64,000 nt of DNA from DATBLE01 sp963764565 (GTDB taxonomy: Bacteria; Actinomycetota; Thermoleophilia; Gaiellales; Gaiellaceae). A program made the translations under genes and the position numbers. The notes under the pieces are model-generated. The model worked only from the letters and a program-made list of their open reading frames with translations. It made no database searches and was not told the origin of the DNA. Positions 36,300 through 44,131 of this stretch are shown piece after piece. How positions within the stretch are numbered: the stretch's first letter is position 1; the number at the start of each line of letters is the position of its first letter. Location: positions 62,001 to 126,000 of the forward strand of contig CAVXTD010000011.1 in assembly GCA_963764565.1 (NCBI GenBank). Reading direction: 5' to 3'.

Positions 36300-36426
36300 G
36301 CGTCTCGACCCAGGCGTCGAGCGGAACGTGCGTCTTCGCGCCGGCCCGCTTCGCGGCGCGACGCTCCTTCAACGATCGCTGCGGCTGCTTCTTCACCGAA
36401 TGCTTGGGCTTCTGCGATCCCTTCAT
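36300..36426 (-). CDS. small basic protein, 3' end undefined
   Basis: The start 'MKGSQKPKHSVKKQPQRSLK' then 'ERRAAKRAGAKTHV' matches a type of very small Lys/Arg-rich protein common in actinobacteria. ATG 36426 has GGGGAG upstream. The frame stays open far beyond a sensible end, so the true stop was probably lost to an indel; I give only the credible part. Function unknown. Confidence 0.35.
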
Positions 36427-36448
36427 CTACTCCCCTTCGCTCGTGGGC

Positions 36449-37123
36449 TCATCTGCTCCGTGAGGATCGCCCGGGGTCGGGACCAGCCGGACTCCTGCTC
36501 GGGCGCCGTCGGCCGAGGAGCCGTCGTGGGCCGCTGCGACAGTAGCGGGGCGGCAGCAGCAGAAGGTGGCTCTCGACGATCGCCGAGGCGACGTCGGCGA
36601 GCTTGCGGCCGTTGTGCTGGGAGTGGCCGCGCAGCATCTGGAAGGCCGTGTCCGCGTGGATCGCGTGTCGGGCCATCAGGATGCCCTTGGCCTGCTCGAT
36701 CGTGGCGCGGCGCCCGAAGGCTCCCTGGAGGTTGTGGTACTCGGTGAAGCGCTGCAGCGTGATGTCGATCGCGCTCTGCAACTCCTCGGGGGTCCCGTCG
36801 ATGATGTAGGCGAAGACGCCCCGCTTGGCCGCTTCGTGGATGTAGGCGGGGTCGTTGGCATGGAGGAGCGCGATCACGGGGCAGGACGCCTCGCGGACGA
36901 TCTCGCCGATGAGGTCGAGCGCATGCTCGGAGGAGAGCCCGAGCCCCACGATCGCGACATCCGGCTGCTCCCTCGCAGTCAGCGCCCCGACTTCCTTCAC
37001 GTAGATCTCGCGGGCAATCACGTCGTGGCCGAGACCGATCACGACCTGAGCGAGCAACTCGAGCCGGTCGCGCTTCTCGTTGGCGATCAGGACCCGTAGA
37101 TGCTTGAGATCAGTGGTGGACAT
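36449..37123 (-). CDS. ANTAR-domain response regulator
   Basis: An N-terminal receiver-like domain (residues 9-125) reads 'LRVLIANEKRDRLELLAQVV', 'QPDVAIVGLG' (the Asp pocket is modified) and 'CPVIALLHANDPAYIHEAAK'. It is followed by an ANTAR RNA-binding domain (about 130-190; 'ATIEQAKGILMARHAIHADT', 'AFQMLRGHSQHNGRKLADVA'). ANTAR proteins bind tandem hairpins in nascent RNA and prevent termination. The natural end is probably near 'AIVESHLLLLPPR'; the Arg-rich rest may be out of frame. It starts 7 nt after the stop of the 37130 gene, so the two are one operon. Confidence 0.88.
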   Translation of the reverse strand: MSTTDLKHLRVLIANEKRDRLELLAQVVIGLGHDVIAREIYVKEVGALTAREQPDVAIVGLGLSSEHALDLIGEIVREASCPVIALLHANDPAYIHEAAKRGVFAYIIDGTPEELQSAIDITLQRFTEYHNLQGAFGRRATIEQAKGILMARHAIHADTAFQMLRGHSQHNGRKLADVASAIVESHLLLLPPRYCRSGPRRLLGRRRPSRSPAGPDPGRSSRSR

Positions 37124-37129
37124 CGGTGA

Positions 37130-37540
37130 TTACGCGGCAGCGGCCGGCCCGGGACTGCCTTCCCATTGAGCGTTGGGATCGGAAGCCGTGATCACGTAGC
37201 TTCGGTATCCATGATGCACGTTTGCGACCTGGAGGTTGTGCGCCTCGAGCCAGCGCTCGACCAGAGCCAGGAGCTCGAAGACCCAGCCTGCTGACTCGGC
37301 CGTTGCGGGGCGCAGCCTGACGAGCGTCGTCGAGCCGGCGGTCTCGACGAGCTCCGCGTGGAAGTGGGACACCGCCTCGCCGAGCAGCGCCCTGGCGCTC
37401 TCGCGATCGGGCGCCGTGACCTCCACCGGTATCGTCTGTATGTCGTCCCAGCACGTCTCTGGGCGGGTCCTGATCCGCCTCGCGCCTCGCTGCTCGAGAC
37501 GCCGCACGGCGGCCCAACGGACACCAGTTTCGCTTGCCAT
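37130..37540 (-). CDS. small domain protein upstream of the ANTAR regulator
   Basis: This 136-residue protein has a 40-residue Arg-rich lead and then 'IPVEVTAPDRESARALLGEA', 'LVETAGSTTLVRLRPATAES', 'VFELLALVERWLEAHNLQVA' and 'YRSYVITAS'. The second half is a clear paralogue of the 82-residue protein at 35785. It is co-transcribed with the ANTAR regulator, so it may sense or transmit the signal that controls it. ATG 37540 is preceded by GGGAGGA. Confidence 0.6.
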   Translation of the reverse strand: MASETGVRWAAVRRLEQRGARRIRTRPETCWDDIQTIPVEVTAPDRESARALLGEAVSHFHAELVETAGSTTLVRLRPATAESAGWVFELLALVERWLEAHNLQVANVHHGYRSYVITASDPNAQWEGSPGPAAAA

Positions 37541-37727
37541 TCTTCCTCCCGGCCTGATCGAACGGATCGCCGACCAGGCGGTTGCGGTCAGCGAGATACT
37601 GCTCCAACCCGGTTCGTTGAGGGAGGACATTCGCAGAGCCGGTTCTTATGGCTCTGCACCAACCACACTGCTCGCTCGTTTTTTGCAACGCGGCCACAAC
37701 GACCGTAACAGGGCCGCCGCCGCTGAG

Positions 37728-37747
37728 AATCCCCCGTTCGGGGGATT
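37728..37747 (+). terminator. isolated hairpin in the 37541-37848 gap
   Basis: AATCCCCC-GTTC-GGGGGATT is an 8-bp perfect stem followed by TGTCTCT. Nothing else was recognised in this 308-nt gap between the small-domain gene and the membrane gene at 37849. Confidence 0.5.
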
Positions 37748-37848
37748 GTCTCTGAGGCCCGGGCCGACGCTAGCTGCTTCGTGAGACGCTGGAGCAGGGC
37801 CGTCACGTTCTGGTTTGAGAGATGCCCGTCAGGCCGACCTGAGAACGG

Positions 37849-38052
37849 CTAGCCGGGGCCGCGCGTGGCTCGGCGGAGCGACTCGGTCAGGAGCACGAGG
37901 ACAGCGACTGGGAGGAGCCACCAGGCAGGCACGGACTCGTGGACGAGCAGCGCGCAGAGCCCGAGCGCGGCAGCCAGGCCGGCCGCTATCCGCCAGTCGT
38001 CGCCGGCGATGAACTCCCACCAGAAACGGCCCAGTGCCCGCACGCGCCTCAT
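37849..38052 (-). CDS. small membrane protein with two helices
   Basis: This 67-residue protein reads 'MRRVRALGRFWWEFIAGDDW', then two hydrophobic segments ('AAGLAAALGLCALLVHESVP', 'AWWLLPVAVLVLLTESLRRA'). Its ATG overlaps the TGA of the large GH15/membrane gene (ATGA), so it is translated with it. Such small proteins commonly accompany the COG4280-like membrane protein that forms the C-terminus of the upstream gene. Function unknown. Confidence 0.7.
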   Translation of the reverse strand: MRRVRALGRFWWEFIAGDDWRIAAGLAAALGLCALLVHESVPAWWLLPVAVLVLLTESLRRATRGPG

Positions 38053-40646
38053 TGCTGCACCTGGAGTGTTGCCCGCTGGTGCCGAAGGAGTTGCACGAGC
38101 CCCAGCGACGAGAGGGCGACGAAGCCGAGCACGCCGAGGAGCGCGAGTTCGCCGCCCGGCCAATGGACGCCCGTTCCCTCGGCGCCCCAGAAGATCCCGA
38201 AGGTCGTCAGCATGATCCCGACCGCGAACTTCAACGAGTTCTCGGGCACCCGGCTGAGCGGGGCCCGGGCGGCGGCACCGGCTACGGCGACGAGCACGAG
38301 TGCGGAGCCGGCTGCGGCGGCGGCCAGCGGGACGTCGTGCTGGGTGCTGCCGAACGTGAGCACGATGAAGGCGACCTCCAGGCCCTCGAGGAAGACCCCC
38401 TTGAAGGAGAGGACGAACGAGTACCAGTCGAGGCCGGCGCGCACGTCCCGCCCGGCGCGGCTCGCCTCGTCGCGCTCCCGCAGGTAGATCTCGTCCTCGT
38501 CGTGGAGCGCCTTGAAGCCGCTCGCCCGGAGGATCGCCTTGCGCAGCCATTGAAGGCCGAACGCGAGCAGGAGAAAGCCGACCGCGAGGCGGAGCGCGTC
38601 GATCGGCACCTGGTGCAGCGCCGGGCCTAGCGCGGCGACGACCGCCGCCAGCGCGGCCGCTGCAGCCCCGACTCCGACGAGCGTCGAGCGCCAGCCCCGG
38701 GTGACACCCACTGCCAGGACGATCGTCAGCGCCTCGACCATCTCGACCGCGCTCGCCAGGAATGCGGCGGCGAAGAGGAACGCGGCGTTCATGCCCGGTG
38801 ACGATGGCCGTGCCGGTGATGCAGGCCTCTCGTCGCTGTCGAGGATCAGGGCAGTCTCGACGAGAGCAAGGTGGGTGAAGGCCTGCGGGAAGTTGCCGAG
38901 CTGGCGGAGGGCGACCGGGTCGTACTCCTCGGAGAGCAGGCCGACGTCGTTGCGCAGGTCGAGCAGGCGCTCGAAGAGCTCACGGGCTTCGGCGTGCTTG
39001 CCTTGCAGTGCGAGCACGCCGGCGAGCCAGAACGAACAGGCGAGGAAGACGCCCTCGCCGCCGTCCAGTCCGTCGACGTGCGCATCCTGGGGCCGGTAGC
39101 GCAGAACGAGCCCGTCGACCGTCAGCTCGCGGCGGATCGCCTCGACGGTGGCGTGCATTCGCTCGTCGGTCGCTGGAAGGAAGCCGACGAGCGGCATCAG
39201 CAGCACGCTCGCGTCGAGCTCGTCCGAGTCGTACGACTGCGCGAAGGCCCGCTTCTCGACGCTCCAGGCTCGGTCGAGCACCTCCGCGTGGATCTCTTCG
39301 CGGATCGCCCGCCAGCGCTCGACGGGTCCTTTCTGTCCAAACTCCTCCTGGAGGCGCACCGCGCGATCGAACGCCACCCAGGCCATCACCTTCGAGTGGG
39401 TGAAATGGCGTGCGGGCCCCCGGACCTCCCAGATCCCCGCGTCCTCGAGCCGCCACCCCTCGGCGAGCCACTCGAGCAGCTTCTGCGACAACGACGAGAC
39501 GTTGGCGTCGGCGGGTGCCCCGTGGACGCGGGTCTGGTACATCGCGTCGAGTAGCTCGCCGTACACGTCGAGCTGGAGCTGCGACGACGCTGCGTTTCCG
39601 ACCCGCACCGGCGCCGACCCCTCGTAGCCCGGGAGCCAGTCGAGCTCGCGTTCGTCGAGGCGCCGCTCGCCGGCGATCCCGTACATGATCTGGACGTCGG
39701 CCGGGTTGCCGGCCACGGCGCGGAGCAGCCACTGGCGCCACGCCGTCGCCTCGTCGTGATAGCCGGAACGCAGCATCGCGACCAGCGCGAGCGTCGCGTC
39801 GCGGAGCCAGCAGTAGCGGTAGTCCCAGTTGCGGCCCCCGCCGATCGACTCCGGCAGCGACGTCGTCGGCGCTGCGACCATCCCCCCGGTCGGGGCGTAG
39901 GTGAGCGCCTTCAGGACGAGGAGCGACTGGTGCACCTCCTCGTGGTAGTCGCCCACATGCCCGCATCGGGCCGCCCACGAGTGCCAGTAGTCCTCGGTCT
40001 CGTCGAGCGCCTGCTCCGGGTCGGTCGGCTCCGGGCGCTGTTCGTGCGAGGGGAACCAGGAGAGGACGAACGGAATCCGCTCGCCCGGCGAGACGGTGAA
40101 CGTGGAGACTGTGGTCAGGTTCTCGCCGTGCGTCTCGGCCGGCGTCCGGTAGCAGAGGGCGTCGGGCCCCGCGATCGCGACGACGTCGCCCTCGAGGCTC
40201 TGCACCCACGGCACGATCTTCCCGAAGTCGAAGCGAATCACCAGCTCGGAGCGCATCTCGAGGTCGCCGGAGAGGCCTTCGACGATCCGCACGATCTCCG
40301 ACGACCTTGCCTGCGGCGGCATGAAGTCGATCAGGCGCACGCTCCCGCCGGCCGTCTCGATCACCGACTCGAGGATCAACGTGTCGCGCCGGTAGCGGCG
40401 GGTCACCCGCTCTGGTGGCGCGGTCGGGGCGAGCAGCCAGCGGCCGTCCTGCGGTGAGCCGAGGATCGCGGCGAAGCACGCCCCGGAATCGAATCGCGGA
40501 AAGCAGCACCAGTCCACCGACCCGTCCCGCCCGACGAGCGCCGCCGTCCGAAGGTTCCCGAGCAGCGCGTAGTCCTCAATCGGCGGCATCTCCGCACCAG
40601 TCTTGCCCGTGATCGAGGACATCAGCTTCGTCATGGTCGCAGACAC
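38049..40646 (-). CDS. GH15 glucoamylase/trehalase-like protein fused to a COG4280-type membrane protein
   Basis: This 865-residue product has two modules. Residues about 20-620 are a GH15 alpha-glycosidase ('IEDYALLGNLRTAALVGRDG', the family start; 'GGGRNWDYRYCWLRDATLAL', substrate-binding and catalytic region; 'WLPGYEGSAPVRVGNAAS'). In actinobacteria such enzymes are often trehalases or cytosolic glucan hydrolases. Residues about 632-865, starting 'MNAAFLFAAAFLASAVEMVE', are a six-helix membrane protein ('ALTIVLAVGVTRGWRSTLVG', 'LSFKGVFLEGLEVAFIVLTF'). The internal Met and the Pro-rich join ('RPASPARPSSPGMNAAF') suggest two genes joined by a lost stop or indel, though a real fusion is possible. 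The start is uncertain; 'MPPIEDYALL' about 19 codons in is attractive. Confidence 0.82.
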   Translation of the reverse strand: MSATMTKLMSSITGKTGAEMPPIEDYALLGNLRTAALVGRDGSVDWCCFPRFDSGACFAAILGSPQDGRWLLAPTAPPERVTRRYRRDTLILESVIETAGGSVRLIDFMPPQARSSEIVRIVEGLSGDLEMRSELVIRFDFGKIVPWVQSLEGDVVAIAGPDALCYRTPAETHGENLTTVSTFTVSPGERIPFVLSWFPSHEQRPEPTDPEQALDETEDYWHSWAARCGHVGDYHEEVHQSLLVLKALTYAPTGGMVAAPTTSLPESIGGGRNWDYRYCWLRDATLALVAMLRSGYHDEATAWRQWLLRAVAGNPADVQIMYGIAGERRLDERELDWLPGYEGSAPVRVGNAASSQLQLDVYGELLDAMYQTRVHGAPADANVSSLSQKLLEWLAEGWRLEDAGIWEVRGPARHFTHSKVMAWVAFDRAVRLQEEFGQKGPVERWRAIREEIHAEVLDRAWSVEKRAFAQSYDSDELDASVLLMPLVGFLPATDERMHATVEAIRRELTVDGLVLRYRPQDAHVDGLDGGEGVFLACSFWLAGVLALQGKHAEARELFERLLDLRNDVGLLSEEYDPVALRQLGNFPQAFTHLALVETALILDSDERPASPARPSSPGMNAAFLFAAAFLASAVEMVEALTIVLAVGVTRGWRSTLVGVGAAAAALAAVVAALGPALHQVPIDALRLAVGFLLLAFGLQWLRKAILRASGFKALHDEDEIYLRERDEASRAGRDVRAGLDWYSFVLSFKGVFLEGLEVAFIVLTFGSTQHDVPLAAAAAGSALVLVAVAGAAARAPLSRVPENSLKFAVGIMLTTFGIFWGAEGTGVHWPGGELALLGVLGFVALSSLGLVQLLRHQRATLQVQQ

Positions 40647-40716
40647 GCTCTCGGCGACCGACGCGGCTGTGGGCCGGAGTGAAGTGAGGAGGGCCGCTGC
40701 GTGGCATGATCGCTCC

Positions 40717-40739
40717 GTTCACCAGAGTGTCCGGTGAAC
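40717..40739 (+). promoter_or_regulatory. inverted repeat upstream of the lsrF-like gene
   Basis: GTTCACC (40717-40723) and GGTGAAC (40733-40739) form a 7+7 inverted repeat with a 9-nt spacer. It lies just downstream of a CATGAT -10-like box (40704-40709) and 52 nt before the gene. This is a plausible operator for a dimeric regulator of this sugar operon. Confidence 0.4.
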
Positions 40740-40791
40740 CGGGGCCGGGCCAAGCTCGCCTGCCATCAGAGAGAAAGGGACGGGACCGAAG

Positions 40792-41685
40792 ATGCCCGAA
40801 GCCGACACGAGAGACGACAAGAGCTTCCACAGCGACATTCCTGCAATCGAGCAGGGCTTCTTCCTCAAGGGCTCCGGCGCCTACGACTGGGGGATGAAGA
40901 ACCGCCTCGCGCGGATCTTCCGGCCCGAAAGCGGACGCACGACGATGCTCGCGATCGACCACGGCTACTTCCAGGGGCCGACGACCGGGCTCGAACGGGT
41001 CGACCTGAACATCGTCCCGATCGCAGGTTACGCGGACGCGTTGATGCTGACCCGCGGCATCCTCCGCTCGACGATCCCGGCAACCCACCAGGGCGGGATC
41101 GTGATGCGGGCGAGCGGGGGCCCGAGCATCCTCAAGGAGCTCTCCGACGAGCGGATCGCGGTCGACATCGAAGACGCCGCACGGATGAACGTCCACGCCG
41201 TCGCCGTGCAGGTCTTCGTCGGCGGCGAGCACGAGACACAGTCGGTGGAGAACATGACGAAGCTCGTCGATGCCGGCTACCGCTATGGAATCCCGGTGCT
41301 CGGCGTGACCGCCGTCGGCAAGGAGCTCACCCGCGACGCGCGCTACCTGGGCCTCGCAACCCGAATCTGCGCCGAGCTCGGCGCGCAGATCGTGAAGACC
41401 TACTACTGCCCGGAGGGCTTCGAGCAGGTGACGGCCGGCTGCCCCGTGCCGATCGTGATGGCCGGTGGCAAGAAGCTCCCCGAGCTGGAGGCGCTCGAGA
41501 TGGCCTACCGCGCAGTCCAGCAGGGCGCAGCCGGCGTCGACATGGGCCGAAACATCTTCCAGTCGGAGGCTCCGGCAGCGATGATCCAGGCGGTCAGCAA
41601 GGTCGTTCACGAGGACCTGCCCCCCGCGGAGGCATACGAGTACTTCCAGGACCGCGCGCGCGAAGCAGTCGTCGCCGCCGGGTGA
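40792..41685 (+). CDS. LsrF-like class I aldolase/thiolase
   Basis: This 297-residue DeoC/FbaB-type TIM barrel is closest to LsrF (3-hydroxy-5-phosphonooxypentane-2,4-dione thiolase) and archaeal class I fructose-bisphosphate aldolases. Key segments are 'TTMLAIDHGYFQGPTTGLE', 'QIVKTYYCPEGFEQVTAGCP' (Schiff-base Lys in IVKTYY) and 'GVDMGRNIFQ'. Without LsrK, LsrR or the lsr transporter nearby, autoinducer-2 breakdown is only one option; general phosphosugar cleavage is equally possible. Its stop overlaps the epimerase start (GTGA). Confidence 0.85.
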   Translation: MPEADTRDDKSFHSDIPAIEQGFFLKGSGAYDWGMKNRLARIFRPESGRTTMLAIDHGYFQGPTTGLERVDLNIVPIAGYADALMLTRGILRSTIPATHQGGIVMRASGGPSILKELSDERIAVDIEDAARMNVHAVAVQVFVGGEHETQSVENMTKLVDAGYRYGIPVLGVTAVGKELTRDARYLGLATRICAELGAQIVKTYYCPEGFEQVTAGCPVPIVMAGGKKLPELEALEMAYRAVQQGAAGVDMGRNIFQSEAPAAMIQAVSKVVHEDLPPAEAYEYFQDRAREAVVAAG

Positions 41686-42380
41686 AGACCGACCCGCAGC
41701 GGCTGCTTGCGGATGCCCCGCAGCTGAGCGTCGGCGTCCTCGCGGCCGACCTGCTGCGGCTCGGAGAAGAGCTGGAGGCACTCGACCAGGCTGGGATCCG
41801 GATCGCCCATGTCGACGTGATGGACGGCGTGTTCTGTCCGCCTCTGACCGCCGGCGCGCCGCTGATCAAGGCGATCCCCGAGCGTTTCGTCAAAGACGTC
41901 CATCTGATGATCGACGAACCGCTCGACAAGGTCGGAGCCTACGTCGATGCCGGCGCGGACATCCTCACGTTTCACCTCGAGTCGACCCGGCACCCGCACC
42001 GCGTACTTCAGAGCCTCGCCGGCAGCGGTGTCGTCCGCGGCGTCGCTCTCAACCCGGGCACTCAGGTCGCTGCGGTCGAGCCGCTGCTCGACGAGCTCGA
42101 GCTCCTGCTGCTCCTCGCGGTCAATCCAGGTTGGGGCGGTCAGTCCTTCATTCCCTCGACCGAGCGGCGGATTGCCGAAGCCAGATCCCTCGCCGGTGAG
42201 CGCGAGCTGGTGCTGGCGGTCGACGGTGGGATCACGAAAGCGAACGTCGAGCACGTCGGGTCGATGGGTGTCGACCTCATCGTCACCGGCAGCGCCGTCT
42301 ACGACGGAATCGATGCGTCCGGCAACGCCCGCACGATGCGCGAGGCGGTTACGCGGAGTGGGTCGTGCCCGGGAGGCTAG
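41682..42380 (+). CDS. ribulose-phosphate 3-epimerase family protein
   Basis: This 232-residue TIM-barrel epimerase shows 'LSVGVLAADLLRLGEELEAL', 'AHVDVMDGVFCPPL' (catalytic Asp and metal ligands), 'DVHLMIDEP', 'ALNPGTQVAAVEPLLDE' and 'LAVDGGITKANVEHV'. It interconverts D-ribulose-5-P and D-xylulose-5-P or an analogous pair (AlsE/LsrE-like). Coupled translation with the LsrF-like aldolase points to a dedicated sugar-phosphate catabolic step rather than the housekeeping pentose pathway. The GTG start overlaps the aldolase TGA. Confidence 0.88.
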   Translation: MKTDPQRLLADAPQLSVGVLAADLLRLGEELEALDQAGIRIAHVDVMDGVFCPPLTAGAPLIKAIPERFVKDVHLMIDEPLDKVGAYVDAGADILTFHLESTRHPHRVLQSLAGSGVVRGVALNPGTQVAAVEPLLDELELLLLLAVNPGWGGQSFIPSTERRIAEARSLAGERELVLAVDGGITKANVEHVGSMGVDLIVTGSAVYDGIDASGNARTMREAVTRSGSCPGG

Positions 42381-42554
42381 GAGTCGGCGTTCGGTTGTTG
42401 TTCGTGGCGACGACTGACGGAACGTCAGGGCCTCGACACTGGTGCGCGGTCAGGTTCCCGGAGCGAGAGCGCGTCGGGTGTGTCGTGGCGACGGTGCTGG
42501 AACACCAGGCCTCCCCGCGAGCGCAAACGACGGCCGACGAGCAATCGCCGAGGG

Positions 42555-43769
42555 TCAGTGGCTCACAGCGGCCGCCGCCAGCTCGGAGACGAGCGTGTCC
42601 CGGTAGAAGCGCTCGAGGGCGAACGGCGCGATCAGCTCGGGCGTGCGACCCGTCGCGACCAGCTCGGCCAGCGTCGTGCCGACGATCGGCGCCGCTTTGA
42701 AGCCGTACGTACCCCAGCCGCAGCTGACGAGGAAGCCCTCCACCTCGGTGACGCCGAGGATCGGGCTGTAGTCGGGGCTCAGGTCGCAGAGGCCGGTCCA
42801 CTGGCGCAGCACGTTCACGCTCTCGAGCTGAGGAAAGAGCTCGAGCACGTGCCGGGCCGAGTACTCGAGGAAGGGGAAGGTGCTCGTCGTGCGATAGGTC
42901 GTGTACGGCTCGATCTCCGCTCCGATCAGAATCTCGCCCCGGTCGGTCTGCGAGACGTAGACGTGCATCTGCGACGAGACGATGATCACGTCCAGGAACG
43001 GCTTGATCGGCTCGGTGACGAACGCCTGCAGGATGTGGGTCGTGATCGGCAGAGGCACGCCGGCCATGTCGCCGATCAGGGTCGACCAGCCGGCGGTCGC
43101 GCTCACCACCGTGTCGCACTCGATCGTTCCGCGCGTCGTGCGCACGCCCGTCACGCGCCCGTTCGCTCGCTCGATGCCCGTCACCTCGGTGTACGGGTGG
43201 ATCTCCACGCCGCGCCGGTCTGCGCCGCGCGCGAGGCCCCAGACGACGGCGTCGTGGCGGATGATTCCTCCCGGCGGGTGGTAGAGCGCGCCCACGACCG
43301 GCCAGGTGACGTCGTGCGAGAGGTCCAGCTCGGGGCAATGCTGCGCGATCTCGTCCGGGTAGATGACGCGGCTGTCGATCCCGAGCAGCCGGTTGACCTC
43401 GGCGCGCTCGGTCATGGTGATCATCGCCCGGTCGGAGTGGGCCAGGGTGAGGTGGCCCTGCTGCGAGAAGAGCAGGTTGAAGTCGAGGTCGATGGACAGG
43501 CCCTCGTACAGCTTCACGCTTCGGCTGTAGAAGGCGGCACCCTCGGGAGTGCGGTAGTTGGAGCGGATGATCGTCGTGTTCCGGCCGGCGGCGCCCGAGC
43601 CGATGTAGCTCTTCTCGAGCACGGCCACGTCGGTGATGCCGTGGTTCTTCGCCAGGTAGTACGCGGTGGCGAGGCCGTGCGAGCCTCCGCCGACGACGAC
43701 CACGTCGTAGTGGCGCTTGAGCTCGCTGCGGGGCCGCCACATGCGGCGGACGCGGAACAGGTCCTTCAC
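42555..43769 (-). CDS. soxB: sarcosine oxidase-type beta subunit (N-methylglutamate dehydrogenase MgdA-like)
   Basis: This 404-residue FAD subunit of a heterotetrameric amine oxidase has the dinucleotide-binding motif 'YDVVVVGGGSHGLATAYYLA', 'IGSGAAGRNTTIIRSNYRTP' (flavin-contact loop) and the C-terminal 'GWGTYGFKAAPIVGTTLAEL'. It holds the active site that oxidises N-methyl groups of sarcosine or, in MgdA, N-methylglutamate. It is the last gene of the minus-strand operon. Its GTG start overlaps the gamma-subunit stop. In this window the neighbouring GmaS-like and MgsABC-like genes favour N-methylglutamate as substrate, which is inference. Confidence 0.88.
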   Translation of the reverse strand: MKDLFRVRRMWRPRSELKRHYDVVVVGGGSHGLATAYYLAKNHGITDVAVLEKSYIGSGAAGRNTTIIRSNYRTPEGAAFYSRSVKLYEGLSIDLDFNLLFSQQGHLTLAHSDRAMITMTERAEVNRLLGIDSRVIYPDEIAQHCPELDLSHDVTWPVVGALYHPPGGIIRHDAVVWGLARGADRRGVEIHPYTEVTGIERANGRVTGVRTTRGTIECDTVVSATAGWSTLIGDMAGVPLPITTHILQAFVTEPIKPFLDVIIVSSQMHVYVSQTDRGEILIGAEIEPYTTYRTTSTFPFLEYSARHVLELFPQLESVNVLRQWTGLCDLSPDYSPILGVTEVEGFLVSCGWGTYGFKAAPIVGTTLAELVATGRTPELIAPFALERFYRDTLVSELAAAAVSH

Positions 43770-44131
43770 TCGATGCCCGTCCCGGCGTCGAGGACGATCT
43801 GCGCGAGGTAGTCCGCGTACTCCTGCGGGAACCACAGGCGGTAGCAGTCGCCCGCGCGCGCGAGCAGCGCGCGCACGTGCCCGACAGCACCGGTCGCCGG
43901 CAGGGCGTCCAGGTCGAGGTCGGTCAGCCGGGGTAGCAGGAGCCGCGCCTCGGGCCCCTCGATCTCGATCCCCGCCACCCCGGCCACCGGACCCAGCGCG
44001 CCCGTCTCCGGCTCGTCCGCGAGCGCGGTCACGTCTCGGATCCAGGGCGGTGCCCCCGCGAGCGCACGGCGGAGCGGCGAGCGCCACGCGGGCGAGCCCG
44101 GGTCGGTGTCGAGGAACGCCGGGCGGCTCAC
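43766..44131 (-). CDS. soxG: sarcosine oxidase-type gamma subunit (MgdD-like)
   Basis: This 121-residue subunit has 'VSRPAFLDTDPGSPAWRSPL' at the start and 'AGDCYRLWFPQEYADYLAQI' near the end, the SoxG signature. Its fold is related to the GcvT C-terminal region. It overlaps soxA upstream and soxB downstream by GTGA, so stoichiometric co-translation of the tetramer is expected. Confidence 0.82.
   Translation of the reverse strand: MSRPAFLDTDPGSPAWRSPLRRALAGAPPWIRDVTALADEPETGALGPVAGVAGIEIEGPEARLLLPRLTDLDLDALPATGAVGHVRALLARAGDCYRLWFPQEYADYLAQIVLDAGTGIE

Noticed and set aside
40792..42380. Autoinducer-2 (lsr) operon
   Set aside because: Only an LsrF-like aldolase and an epimerase are present; no LsrK, LsrR or LsrACDB, so the quorum-sensing label is not supported.
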